Assembly: GCA_934757275.1 (NCBI GenBank)
Contig: CAKVLN010000003.1
Coordinates: 1 to 64,000 of the forward strand
From: an uncultured Candidatus Melainabacteria bacterium
Lineage (GTDB): Bacteria > Cyanobacteriota > Vampirovibrionia > Gastranaerophilales > Gastranaerophilaceae
Direction of reading: 5' to 3'
Length of the DNA: 64,000 nt
The notes below the pieces were generated by a model. It was not told where the DNA came from, did no database searches, and saw nothing but the letters and a program-made list of their open reading frames with translations. Position 1 is the first letter of the stretch, and the number at the start of each line of letters is the position of its first letter. Made by a program: the position numbers and the translations under genes. This document shows positions 34,822-43,715 of this stretch, one piece after another.

Positions 34822-36288
34822 TTAAACTTTGCCAACAAATTTGATATTATAATCGCTCACAAGTTCTTCGTGCGCCAAAACTGTAATATTTCTCACAAAT
34901 TCTGCTAAAATCACAAACACCATGTGTCTTATATCCATTGGAACAACCAAAACTGGGTTTTCAATTTTTTTAGACTTTGCGAATTTACCAATACGGTCAA
35001 CGATATCTTGAACATCATTAGCTTCTATACGCACAATTGCCTCGTCTTCATCTTCCTTGAAGAAAGAATAAATCTTATCTAAGGTTTCATCAGAAAACTC
35101 AATAACTTTTAGTTCATTATTCTCTGCCAAATCTTTTATAATATGTTTTGAAAGAGCCAATCTTACTTTATCCAACAAATCTTCTTTAGTTGGTTCATTT
35201 GCGTAATCATTGATTTTTTCAAAAATGTAAACAATGTTTTTTACAGAAACTTGTTCTCTAATTAGACAAGTTAACAAATATTTCAAATCAGATGCTGTAA
35301 TGAAATCTGGAATAATGTTATCAACTAAGAAGGAATTTGTTTCAATAACTTTTTCTACATACTTGTTGATATCATTATAGTCCATAATATCAGATACTTC
35401 TCTCACAGCAATGTATTTTATTGCTTCGCCAATATATTCAGCTGGACTCATACCTTTAATCCAGAAATCTTTAACCTTGTCTTTTTGTATCCAAACCATT
35501 TTTTTACCAGTAATTTCATCAACAACTTGATAATCGTCTTCTGTAAGTTTATATCCTTTTAATTCTTCTTTATAAAAAGCTATAAAATCTGGAAAAACTA
35601 CAGAGCGGAAAACTTCGATATCATGAATTTTTATATTAAATTCATTTTGCATAAGTTCATCGCTGTTATGAAAATGGATATGTGGAATTACATACCCTAA
35701 TTTTTCAGTTAGCTCTTGTCTAACCTTGACAGTTTCAGCCAACAAGTTATCGTTTTCTTCCATAGAAATAACGTCCAAAATCTCTTCTGAAAGATTAATC
35801 ACAAATTTTTCTTCTTTAATTTCAGCGAACATTGTTTCTGGAGAAATTTCATTTACCAGAGCTTGTTTCAATGCATCTAACTGTTTCAATTCATCTGACA
35901 TCTGGTTGTTAAGTTGATTTTTTTCATCAGGTGAAAGATTGTCACTCTCAAGTTGTGATTTAATCTTTTTAATACGTTCCTTTTGGTTAGAAATCTTCAA
36001 TTGAATTTCTTTGCAAGAAGCATAAGGACTAGAAGGCGCAGCAAGCATTTTTTCCATACGATACTTAAAGCTTGTGATATTAACAATATCATCTAAGTCT
36101 GTAGAATCTTCTTCTTGCTTTTCACGCATAAAAATGCAATTAAAATCATACGAAGTTTCTGTTTCCACCTCGTGCATTGTGTACAAATCCCAACCTGCTT
36201 CTGACATTTCATTAAGTAAATCTTCCAAAGCTTGTTTATCATCAGTCGGTACAGATTTAATAACGTATTGCATTTTTTTATTAAACAT
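34822..36288 (-). CDS. Orphan FlhA/HrcV cytoplasmic domain with a novel N-terminus
   Basis: 488 aa, soluble. Residues about 165-488 follow the order of the cytoplasmic domain of FlhA, the export-gate protein of flagellar type III secretion. They include LTEKLGYVIPHIHFHNSDEL, MQNEFNIKIHDIEV, VWIQKDK, SPAEYIGEAIKYI, VDNIIPDF...LKYLLTCLIREQVSVKNIVYI (in parts) and the final VLAHEELVSDYNIKFVGKV. All eight membrane helices of FlhA are missing. The N-terminus (1-60) is a small DUF4177-like fold (YVIKSVPTD, AGWDLYTMHEVE), followed by a coiled coil (about 93-145). The ATG overlaps the upstream phosphorylase stop by eight bases. No other flagellar gene lies in the window, so a repurposed chaperone-binding platform is likely. 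Confidence 0.8.
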   Translation of the reverse strand: MFNKKMQYVIKSVPTDDKQALEDLLNEMSEAGWDLYTMHEVETETSYDFNCIFMREKQEEDSTDLDDIVNITSFKYRMEKMLAAPSSPYASCKEIQLKISNQKERIKKIKSQLESDNLSPDEKNQLNNQMSDELKQLDALKQALVNEISPETMFAEIKEEKFVINLSEEILDVISMEENDNLLAETVKVRQELTEKLGYVIPHIHFHNSDELMQNEFNIKIHDIEVFRSVVFPDFIAFYKEELKGYKLTEDDYQVVDEITGKKMVWIQKDKVKDFWIKGMSPAEYIGEAIKYIAVREVSDIMDYNDINKYVEKVIETNSFLVDNIIPDFITASDLKYLLTCLIREQVSVKNIVYIFEKINDYANEPTKEDLLDKVRLALSKHIIKDLAENNELKVIEFSDETLDKIYSFFKEDEDEAIVRIEANDVQDIVDRIGKFAKSKKIENPVLVVPMDIRHMVFVILAEFVRNITVLAHEELVSDYNIKFVGKV

Positions 36289-37612
36289 CGTTTTCCTCGT
36301 CTTTTGTTCCTAATACACAATAAACTAAATTTTTATGAGCAGGTCGGCTTTCATTTATAGAAAAAGCCTCATCACAAAATCTTTGTGCAATCTTTGTTTT
36401 CTCTTCATCGTTAGAATATATTGTGTAAAGGTTTTCGCCTTTTTTAACATATTCACCGCTTTTTTTATTGAGATAAATTCCTACACTTAAATCAATGGGT
36501 TTGGTATTGTTTTCTCGACTTGCACCTAAAGCTTTTGTTGCTTGAGCAATATTATATGCGTTTATATTTTGAACAAAACCACTTTTTTTAGACTCACATT
36601 CTATTTTGAAAGCAGGTAATTCAAAGATGTCGTAATTGTCAAAGACAGAAATATCACCACCTTGGGCAGTAACTATTTCTTTGAATTTACTTAAAGCTTT
36701 TCCAGAACGAACTAATTCTTTTAAATATATTTCTGCCTCTTGGTATGTTTCATACATATCTAAAAATACCAAAGTAGAACTTGCGAAATAATAAGTAAGC
36801 TCAGCCAAATCGCCAGTTTCAATATTTCCTTTTAAAAACTCGATTGCTTCAATTACCTCTAATGAATTTCCTATTGCACGTCCCAGTGGTTCTTCCATTG
36901 ATGTTACTACAGCAATTACTGATTTATTAAGATTTTTGCCTATTTTAACCATCAATTTTGATAAATGAATTGCATCTTCTGGAGTTTTCATAAATGCGCC
37001 AGAGCCATATTTCACATCTAAGATTAAATTATTAGCACCTGATGCTATTTTTTTAGAAATTATAGAAGATGCTATCAATACGTCGCTATCAGCAGTTCCA
37101 GTCGCATTTCTTAAAACCTGCAACTTTTTATCAGCAGGAGCTAAGTCTTCTGCTTGCGAGGCAATAACACCGCCAATATCTTTAACTTGATTGACCAAAG
37201 TTTCTACGTTCAAATCGGTTTTAAAATTCGGAATGGCTTCTAGTTTGTCAACGGTACCAGCTGCATAGCCCAGACCTCTATCAGCAAGCTTTGCAATTGG
37301 AATGCCAGCAGCTACCAATAACGGAACTAGCGTTATTGTAACCTTATCGCCAACGCCACCAGTCGAATGCTTATCGACAATTAGATTAGAAAGCTCGCCA
37401 AAATCTATGCGATTACCAGAGTCTGCAAGAGCCTCTGTTAAATAAGCTGTTTCAGCCTCATTCAAACCTTTGAAATAAACCGCCATCAACCAAGAAGCAA
37501 TTTGCAATTCATGTGCTATACCGCTTTCCAACGATTTTACTATGAAACGAATTTCTTCTTTTGTATGCGCTTTACCATGTTTCTTTTTCTCGATAAGCTC
37601 GATTAAATCCAT
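36281..37612 (-). CDS. pdp: Pyrimidine-nucleoside (thymidine) phosphorylase
   Basis: 443-aa glycosyltransferase family 3 enzyme that splits uridine or thymidine with phosphate into base and (deoxy)ribose-1-phosphate. The signature VDKHSTGGVGDKVTITLVPL is near residue 82, with phosphate-binding KYGSGAFM near 190 and SMEEPLGRAIGNSLEV near 240. Length fits the Pdp/DeoA family. Its start shares one base with the end of the Skp gene upstream and its end overlaps the FlhA-like gene. Salvage is an odd partner for these genes, so the operon may simply be compacted. Confidence 0.9.
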   Translation of the reverse strand: MDLIELIEKKKHGKAHTKEEIRFIVKSLESGIAHELQIASWLMAVYFKGLNEAETAYLTEALADSGNRIDFGELSNLIVDKHSTGGVGDKVTITLVPLLVAAGIPIAKLADRGLGYAAGTVDKLEAIPNFKTDLNVETLVNQVKDIGGVIASQAEDLAPADKKLQVLRNATGTADSDVLIASSIISKKIASGANNLILDVKYGSGAFMKTPEDAIHLSKLMVKIGKNLNKSVIAVVTSMEEPLGRAIGNSLEVIEAIEFLKGNIETGDLAELTYYFASSTLVFLDMYETYQEAEIYLKELVRSGKALSKFKEIVTAQGGDISVFDNYDIFELPAFKIECESKKSGFVQNINAYNIAQATKALGASRENNTKPIDLSVGIYLNKKSGEYVKKGENLYTIYSNDEEKTKIAQRFCDEAFSINESRPAHKNLVYCVLGTKDEENDV

Positions 37613-38061
37613 TATTTTTTAGCACCTTTTAGTTTTGTAATTACACTGTCAGAAATATCAACGCCACCAACAAAAACGCCTCTAACGTCCATAATAGCAT
37701 CAAGTTTTTGTTCAACCATTACTGCTTTTGCTGCCTCTTTAATTTTTGTAAAAACTTCTTGTTCTCTTTTGTTTTTTAAAGCAACATAAGCAGCTTCTTT
37801 TGTCTTAAATTCAGCAGCAGTTTTTTCTTCAAAAGTTTGTTTCTTTAAAGGTGTATCCAATGCTTTGTATTCTTTTTCTTTGTCTACAAGAAATTGTTGC
37901 ATTTCCAAACCTTTCGCATCAACTTCTTTGGTTACTTGTTTAGCATAATCATAATTATCAATAACTTTTGCATAGTCAATATAACCAACACCACCAGCGT
38001 TTGCAACACCTGCAAATGCCATAATCGCTAATGCAACAAGACCTAATTTTAAATTCTTCAT
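37612..38061 (-). CDS. Skp/OmpH periplasmic chaperone (first)
   Basis: About 149 aa. The ATG at 38061 is chosen because AGGAGG lies just upstream and it begins a good signal peptide (MKNLKLGLVALAIMAFAGVANA). The mature part has the OmpH start (GVGYIDYAKVIDNY) and two long coiled-coil helices (about 40-125), then a short strand region. Skp carries unfolded outer-membrane proteins to the Bam complex. It lies 66 bases after bamA in the same operon, the usual bacterial order. Confidence 0.82.
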   Translation of the reverse strand: MKNLKLGLVALAIMAFAGVANAGGVGYIDYAKVIDNYDYAKQVTKEVDAKGLEMQQFLVDKEKEYKALDTPLKKQTFEEKTAAEFKTKEAAYVALKNKREQEVFTKIKEAAKAVMVEQKLDAIMDVRGVFVGGVDISDSVITKLKGAKK

Positions 38062-38126
38062 ACAAAACCTCCTTGTATCTATATTATACACTATTTTCTT
38101 TAATTTTATTGCGACTAAACAATAGT

Positions 38127-40067
38127 TTAGTACATCATGTCGCCTACACCAAATGTAAAGTAACCGTTTGGTGAGCCATTTGGTCCTGGGTTTGTAATTG
38201 GGAAACCATAGTCAACAGACAAAGGTCCAATACCTGGCATATTTATCTTCAAACCAATACCTGCTGTAATTGCTTGAAGAGGTCTGTCATACAATGTACT
38301 TGCAATTGTTGGGTCAAATACACGACCTGCGTCAACCCAGAAGGTTAATCTCAAGTTTTGCAAGAAATTAACTTTTAATCTATCTACAAACGGAATTGGA
38401 GTTGCCAGTTCAGCAGAACCCATAATAAATGAAGTACCCGTACCTACACCGTTTACTTTATAACCTCTGATTGTATAAGGACCACCTAAACGATAAGCCA
38501 TAACTTCAGGCATGTCTGTACCGTGAACCTTCAAACCACCACGTCCAGTGAAGGTCAAAGAAGATTTCTTCGCAATTGGAATGAATTTTTTAGCCATACC
38601 TGTGATACGACCGTTTGTTTTACCAAAACCGTCTAAGCCAAACGCTTCTTCGTATCTAACAGATGCTAATGCTCCGTGGCGAGGGTTTATTGCAGAATCT
38701 CTGGAATCATAAGACAAACCTGGTGCTAATCTTAGGAAGAAACCACCTTCTAATTCTTTTGCTCTATCTGCAATGTTCAAATTGTGTTGTTTATATAAAT
38801 TCTGGATATTATTAACATCACCTTCATCTAAATGAATGTATTCAACACCAGTGGTAAAAGTAGATGACAAATATCTACTGTTGCGCAATCTATGTGCAAT
38901 CGTACCTTCAATACCAATTCTACGTTCTACTGCAAGTGGAATTTGATAACTACCTAAATCTCTGAAATAGATTTTACTCATAAGAGAGTTATCAGCATTT
39001 AAAAAATGTGGCTCAAAGAAACTTAATTCTGCTTGATAATTCATGTGGCTTTTTATTGAGGAGTCGCTCATTAAGATACCAGAACCAACCATGCCTGACA
39101 AAGAAACTCTTTGGTTCATACCTCTAAAGTTGTTGTCAGAAATACCTACAGAACCAAATGCACCAGTTGCAGAATCTAAACCACCACCGATTGAAACAGA
39201 AGCTGTTCTTTGTTCTTTCAATTCGATAGTTACATCAAATTTATCAGGGTCATCTTCTGAAACCTCAATCGTACGATTAACGTCTTTAAATGCTTGAGTA
39301 GAATACAATCTTACCAAATCTTGTTTTACTAAATTTTCATTATAAACCGTGCCGGGTTCAGTCATAATGTTACGTTCGATAACGTATTCCTTAGTTTTTT
39401 CGTTACCAGTAATCATTATTTTGTTAATTTTACCCTCTGTGATACTTAAATTAAGCGTTCCGTCAGGATCATCATAGATAGAATCAATTTTTGAAAGAAT
39501 ATACCCTTTTGAATAGTAACACTGGTTAATTTGCTCCATTGCTTGGTTAATTGCTGTGATATTTTGGGGTTTGCCCTTCAATGGTAACAAATATTGCATG
39601 ATTTCATCTGCTGAAACCACAGTATTACCTTCTATTGTAAAATCTGTTACTGGAATATTTTCTTCTAATATAATTTTTAGAGAAATCGTACCATTAGGGT
39701 TCTTTACAGGAATCGCCTTCATTTTTTCTGTAAAATAACCCAATTTATAAATCGTCTTTAAGTCTTGTTGCATAAGGTCTTTGTCATACAAATCACCTTT
39801 TTGCAAAGACATTTTAGATAAAATATATTCTGGCTTGATAATATTTGAACCGAGAATTTCAATATCATTAATGTATGCCGTATTACTGTCGTAGCTTGAC
39901 TCTTCAATATAATCTAATTCTTGTTGTTCTGCAGAGTTTTCTTGTTTATAAGCATCACTAGTTGCCTTATCTACGCCTTTTGAATAGGCTAAATTAGGTG
40001 TCAAAATTGCACCTAAGACTAACGTAGTTATTAAAATTTTCTTATATAAAACGGACAACTTAGTCAA
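38127..40067 (-). CDS. bamA: Outer membrane assembly factor BamA (Omp85 family)
   Basis: 646 aa. A signal peptide (about 1-28, ILITTLVLGAILTPNLAYS) and a charged linker are followed by three POTRA domains (about 65-290: ILGSNIIKPEYILSKMSLQKG in parts, FTIEGNTVVSADEIMQYL, MITGNEKTKEYVIERNI). The C-terminal 16-strand barrel (about 300-646) has YDSRDSAINPRHGALA, the GYKVNGVGTG loop near the barrel lock, and a Tyr at the end. Three POTRAs, rather than the five of proteobacteria, is the cyanobacterial-type number. It inserts beta-barrel proteins into the outer membrane and heads the leftward operon. Confidence 0.92.
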   Translation of the reverse strand: MTKLSVLYKKILITTLVLGAILTPNLAYSKGVDKATSDAYKQENSAEQQELDYIEESSYDSNTAYINDIEILGSNIIKPEYILSKMSLQKGDLYDKDLMQQDLKTIYKLGYFTEKMKAIPVKNPNGTISLKIILEENIPVTDFTIEGNTVVSADEIMQYLLPLKGKPQNITAINQAMEQINQCYYSKGYILSKIDSIYDDPDGTLNLSITEGKINKIMITGNEKTKEYVIERNIMTEPGTVYNENLVKQDLVRLYSTQAFKDVNRTIEVSEDDPDKFDVTIELKEQRTASVSIGGGLDSATGAFGSVGISDNNFRGMNQRVSLSGMVGSGILMSDSSIKSHMNYQAELSFFEPHFLNADNSLMSKIYFRDLGSYQIPLAVERRIGIEGTIAHRLRNSRYLSSTFTTGVEYIHLDEGDVNNIQNLYKQHNLNIADRAKELEGGFFLRLAPGLSYDSRDSAINPRHGALASVRYEEAFGLDGFGKTNGRITGMAKKFIPIAKKSSLTFTGRGGLKVHGTDMPEVMAYRLGGPYTIRGYKVNGVGTGTSFIMGSAELATPIPFVDRLKVNFLQNLRLTFWVDAGRVFDPTIASTLYDRPLQAITAGIGLKINMPGIGPLSVDYGFPITNPGPNGSPNGYFTFGVGDMMY

Positions 40068-40216
40068 CTATCCACTCCACAGCAATGTTACTATGATTGT
40101 ATCACAAATATTCAAAATTCAAAAACCAGATTGTAACAATGTAAATATTATTCTAGCCGACTGAGCGATGTTAAAACTCTATGAATTACTTATAAATACA
40201 GAAAAAGGAGTTAACT

Positions 40217-40648
40217 ATGAAAAAATATTTTGTCGCTTTATTCTTATTATTAGGTATGACCTCTAACTATGTTTTAGCAGAAAACTCAATTGCAGTCGTT
40301 GATTTGCAAAAACTCGTAAGTAATTCTGCGCAAGTAAAACAACTTAAACAAGAGCATTCTAAGAAGATGGAGGAACTTAATAAAATAATTGTAAACGCTC
40401 GTGGCGCAATCGCAAATGAAACCGATAGTGCAAAAATTGTTCAATTAGAAGAAAAATACACAAAAGAATTTAACACTAAAAAACAAGCACTTGAGAAGGA
40501 TTATAATGTAAGATTAAGTAGCATCGAAAAATCTATTCAAGCAGAAATCGAAAAGAAGGCACAAAAAGACAAATATGATTATGTTTTTGCAAAAAGTGTA
40601 GTGCTTTATGGTGGAAAAGACATTACGAGCGAAATTAACGTAAAATAA
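40217..40648 (+). CDS. Skp/OmpH periplasmic chaperone (second)
   Basis: 143 aa with a signal peptide (MKKYFVALFLLLGMTSNYVLA), OmpH start (NSIAVVDLQKLVSNS), then a long coiled-coil hairpin (about 45-120) and the final YVFAKSVVLYGGKDIT. It is divergent from bamA. A second, separate Skp paralog next to the Bam operon suggests different client proteins. AAAAGGAG lies eight bases before the ATG. Confidence 0.82.
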   Translation: MKKYFVALFLLLGMTSNYVLAENSIAVVDLQKLVSNSAQVKQLKQEHSKKMEELNKIIVNARGAIANETDSAKIVQLEEKYTKEFNTKKQALEKDYNVRLSSIEKSIQAEIEKKAQKDKYDYVFAKSVVLYGGKDITSEINVK

Positions 40649-40722
40649 TGTAACAAAACAAATGTTTCTTTTTATTATTTTGTAATATAATGTTGGTACA
40701 AAATAACAAAGGAGAAACAGAT

Positions 40723-41190
40723 ATGGCAAGAAAAAGTATTATTTCGTTAAGTTTGTTTTTAGCTATGTGTGCTTCTGTAACATGTGCAATGGCAAATTCT
40801 ACCGTTTACACTGATGATTTAGGAAGAATGCACTTCTTAGGCAAAGACTCAGGAAGCAAAACTCTTCAACAAGTTTCTGATTTCAGAAACCCATCAGAAA
40901 TGTACATCAACAACGGTGAAATGGTTAAAGGTGCCTCTCAAGATGTAATCAACACACCACCTAATGCAGGTTATGAACAAAGATATAAGTACAGAAATCT
41001 TAACTCTAGTGATATTCAAGAAAGAATGAATCGTTCAAAAGGTTCATTCACCTATGAAAAAGGTGCTATGGACGCATCTAACCCATATACTTATGGCGAA
41101 ACGAATCTAAAGAACGCAGAAACTAAATCTGCTACGACAACAGAAGAAAAAACAACTACTAAGAAAAAACATTTTTGGGATAACTGGTAG
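40723..41190 (+). CDS. Small secreted protein, unknown
   Basis: The start is placed at 40723 (MARKSIISLSLFLAMC), preceded by AAAGGAG; an upstream in-frame ATG at 40690 lacks a binding site. A signal peptide runs to about residue 25 (CAMA-NS). The mature protein is polar and low in Cys, with YTDDLGRMHFLGKDSGSK and a Thr/Lys-rich tail (TTTEEKTTTKKKHFWDNW). It resembles periplasmic or surface proteins of unknown role. Its stop lies seven bases before a tRNA-Gln gene, so the two are probably co-transcribed. Confidence 0.6.
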   Translation: MARKSIISLSLFLAMCASVTCAMANSTVYTDDLGRMHFLGKDSGSKTLQQVSDFRNPSEMYINNGEMVKGASQDVINTPPNAGYEQRYKYRNLNSSDIQERMNRSKGSFTYEKGAMDASNPYTYGETNLKNAETKSATTTEEKTTTKKKHFWDNW

Positions 41191-41197
41191 AACTTAT

Positions 41198-41268
41198 TCC
41201 CGAATCGTCTAGTGGTAGGACGAAAGATTCTGGCTCTTTTAACGGTGGTTCGAATCCATCTTCGGGAG
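41198..41268 (+). tRNA. tRNA-Gln (CTG)
   Basis: Acceptor TCCCGAA/TTCGGGA, D arm GTC/GAC with AGTGGTAG, anticodon stem AAAGA/TCTTT around TTCTGGC (anticodon CTG), and T arm GGTGG-TTCGAAT-CCATC. Discriminator G, no encoded CCA. It starts seven bases after the preceding stop codon. Confidence 0.93.
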
Positions 41269-41300
41269 TTTTACCGTTAAATATTTAGATAAATAACAAT

Positions 41301-41334
41301 AAGAAAGCGAGTGACATTTATCACTCGCTTTCTT
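41301..41334. terminator. Bidirectional terminator
   Basis: Perfect 14-bp stem AAGAAAGCGAGTGA / TCACTCGCTTTCTT with a CATTTA loop between the tRNA-Gln transcript and the convergent small secreted protein gene. Confidence 0.88.
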
Positions 41335-41354
41335 ATTACCTTTAATTATGTTTC

Positions 41355-41774
41355 TTATAACATATTTTTTCTAATTTTTTCTTTTGCTTTATCGATTTCT
41401 TTAATTCTTTTTTCGACAGTTCTTACTTGTTTCTTCAAAGCTTGTCTTTCTGTCTTAACTAATTTGTATTGAGCATCGATATCTGCGTATTTAGTTTTGC
41501 AATTTAACAAATCGTTTCTGATATCAACTTGAGCATTGTCTAGTTGTAAAATAGCATTTTGAATATTTCCGTTACCAACTGCATCACCTTCTACAGATGA
41601 ACCAGCTTGGGTTGCAGCCTTCTTAGCAGTTGAAGTTGCTGCAGTTGTAGAAGTTGGAGCAGGAGTTCCGTATTGTGTATCATTGAAATTTAATGGTGTA
41701 AAAGCGTTTCCATCAGCCATTGCTACACCACTTACAGCAGCAAATAAAGCCATTGTTAAAACTATTCTCTTCAT
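41355..41774 (-). CDS. Small secreted coiled-coil protein
   Basis: 139 aa with a signal peptide (MKRIVLTMALFAAVSGVAMA). A Thr/Ala/Ser-rich low-complexity segment (about 38-60) and one long helix with heptads (about 70-139, IQNAILQLDNAQVDIRNDLL to a Lys-rich end) follow. It is likely periplasmic and may oligomerise or associate with peptidoglycan. AGGAGAG precedes the ATG. No family recognised. Confidence 0.6.
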   Translation of the reverse strand: MKRIVLTMALFAAVSGVAMADGNAFTPLNFNDTQYGTPAPTSTTAATSTAKKAATQAGSSVEGDAVGNGNIQNAILQLDNAQVDIRNDLLNCKTKYADIDAQYKLVKTERQALKKQVRTVEKRIKEIDKAKEKIRKNML

Positions 41775-41857
41775 TTTCTCTCTCCTATTTAGTATAACTA
41801 TATGATATTACATTTTTCCCCTTTTGCCAATACTTTATTAAATGTATAATGTTAATT

Positions 41858-42298
41858 ATGGAAAGAAATTATTGTAATCAATGTGGTGCTTGTTGTAAAA
41901 ATATAGCAGTAGATTTTGATAAAAAAATACTGTTTAGAGATGGTGTGCAAACTCTTAGTGACGAGTTTGAGAACATGCTTATCAAGCTTGAGAATAAAGG
42001 TGCTACGACAATTTGTAAATGTAAATTTTTGCAGGGAAACCTTTGCGCTAATCCAAATAAACCAAAAGAATGTCAAGATTTTCCATCTTCACCTTTTGCC
42101 TTTTTGCCAGAGGATTGCGGTTACGAAGGCGAAATTTTTATTAAGCTTGAGAATGTAAAACAAAAGGTTAGAAAATTAAAAGAAGAAATTCTTTATTATA
42201 ATGCGATTTTAGAGAGCGATAAGTCTGTCAAACGAATTATCGAGCGTCATCAGGCTTTTATAGATAAATACAAAATGTATGGTTCTGAAAATTGGTAA
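41858..42298 (+). CDS. YkgJ-type Cys-cluster protein
   Basis: About 146 aa. The start at 41858 (MERNYCNQCGACCKNI) gives the classical N-terminus of the YkgJ/CxxCxxCC family, proposed to bind zinc or iron-sulfur. More Cys follow in CKCKFLQGNLCANPNKPKECQDFP (read as CKCKFLQGNLC and KECQDFP), the second half of the site. A charged helix makes up the C-terminus. The in-frame ATG at 41849 is possible but adds only three residues. The molecular role of the family is not established. Confidence 0.78.
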   Translation: MERNYCNQCGACCKNIAVDFDKKILFRDGVQTLSDEFENMLIKLENKGATTICKCKFLQGNLCANPNKPKECQDFPSSPFAFLPEDCGYEGEIFIKLENVKQKVRKLKEEILYYNAILESDKSVKRIIERHQAFIDKYKMYGSENW

Positions 42299-42394
42299 TA
42301 AACTTTTGGTAAATTAAACTCATACTTTAAGATTTGTTACAAAAAGTCAATTTTTCTTAGGTAGATGACTTTGTATATTTAGGATATTAAAGTC

Positions 42395-43111
42395 ATGACA
42401 TTTATCGATAATTTTTCAAATCTGAATATGGGCAATTTTATGTCTGGTTGGAACAGTTGGTCCCTTCCGACATTTTCGTGTAGTTTTATGCCTTCTTTCT
42501 TTGCTTTTAATAGCTTTATGCCTATGTTTAACGACTGGAGTTTCCCTCGTTTCAACAATTGGAGCATGCCTTCGTTGTTCAATTTCACGCCAACAAACGA
42601 CTTTAGTATGAATTTCAACAACAATAACATCTGGGATAATTCTAATTTTACAATGTCAACCTTTAGTAGTCCGTGGAATAGCACGATTGGCGATAGTTTT
42701 ACACTAACGAATAAGAACAAAACGAAATTTTCTTTAAGTAATTATAACGCTAATGCTGGTGAAAGATTGGCTAGATATGCGCTTCAACACGCAAAGAGCA
42801 AGTCAACAAGTTATTGCGCCTCTTATGTAAAACAAGCAATTGCGAACGTTGGATTGGGTACTTATCAAAACGGACATGCTTATCAAATGACAAACATTCT
42901 AAGGAATAATAGCCACTTTAAAGAGATTTCACCTAGCAGCGTCAATGTAAAAGATTTGCCAGCAGGTTGCGTAATAGTATTCAACAAAGGTACGTATAAC
43001 TATTCTGACAAATATGGTCACGTTGAAATCACCACTGGCGATGGACGTGCAGTTTCAGATTTTGTTAACAAAAACTTGAAAAAACCGAGTGCAATATTTG
43101 TTCCAGTTTAA
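42395..43111 (+). CDS. CHAP/NlpC-like cell-wall amidase with aromatic N-terminal region
   Basis: 238 aa. The C-terminal half (about 115-238) looks like a CHAP or NlpC/P60 peptidase: Cys in STSYCASYVKQAI (about 148), His in KYGHVEITTGDGRAV (about 209), and LPAGCVIVFNKG between them. The N-terminal 100 residues are very unusual, rich in Phe, Trp, Ser and Asn with quasi-repeats (FNDWSFPRFNNWSMPSLF). There is no classical signal peptide. It probably cleaves peptidoglycan cross-links or stem peptides. The aromatic region may bind a surface or act as an export signal. Confidence 0.7.
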   Translation: MTFIDNFSNLNMGNFMSGWNSWSLPTFSCSFMPSFFAFNSFMPMFNDWSFPRFNNWSMPSLFNFTPTNDFSMNFNNNNIWDNSNFTMSTFSSPWNSTIGDSFTLTNKNKTKFSLSNYNANAGERLARYALQHAKSKSTSYCASYVKQAIANVGLGTYQNGHAYQMTNILRNNSHFKEISPSSVNVKDLPAGCVIVFNKGTYNYSDKYGHVEITTGDGRAVSDFVNKNLKKPSAIFVPV

Positions 43112-43129
43112 GAAGGTGGAACGAATTGT

Positions 43130-43520
43130 GGACATTTGCGCATGTGGATTACTTCGTCGCTCACGCTCCTCGTAATGACACTTATAAAACCCTCTCCCGC
43201 CTTCGGCACCCTCTCCATGTAAAAGGGATAAAAGGAGAGGGCACTAAAGTCGTTCAACTAACGCTTTTGCGCCGTGAGCATGTATGCGTAAGCATACGAT
43301 AGCGAACGCAAGAGTGCAGGCTCTGCCTGCTAGAAAAAAACAACCGTAAGGTTGTAGGAAACAGAGGCGTGCTTTCTCTTTCTTTTGGTACTTTTGGGGT
43401 AAATAAAACCGACTTGTAGTCACAATACCAGTTTGGAAGTGAAGTGAAAAATCTTTACCTTGCAACAAAAGAGAAAGAAAAGTACATCAAGTTATTGGTG
43501 CGTCAAACGACGGCACCCTA
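43130..43520. repeat. Composite interspersed repeat, copy A
   Basis: Gene-free block carrying, in order: GATTACTTCGTCGCTCACGC, CCCTCTCCCGCCTTCGGCACC, a CGTAAGCATACGATAGCGAACG part, GCAGGCTCTGCCTGC and a GAAAGAAAAGTAC end. The same parts occur at 53,901-54,370 (inverted order), 57,834-58,018 and 58,478-58,883. ORFs drawn in it are not genes. Bases 43,560-43,715 probably hold the promoter of the next gene (TATAAT at 43629-43634). Confidence 0.75.
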
Positions 43521-43715
43521 CATTTCTAAAGACAAGCCCCCTCAAACAAAAGAACGATTTTTCAAGATTTCCTACACTAAATAGAGTATTTTTATTTTAT
43601 ACATTTATGAATTTTTGTAAAAATGCCGTATAATACTATTATAATAATTGACTTTTTTATATATCCCATTAAAACAGTCATAGAAAGTACATATTTAATT
43701 TAGGAGATACCGCTT

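Noticed and set aside
43244..43468. 74-aa leftward ORF in the gap
   Set aside because: It lies in the interspersed repeat; a similar frame arises in other copies.
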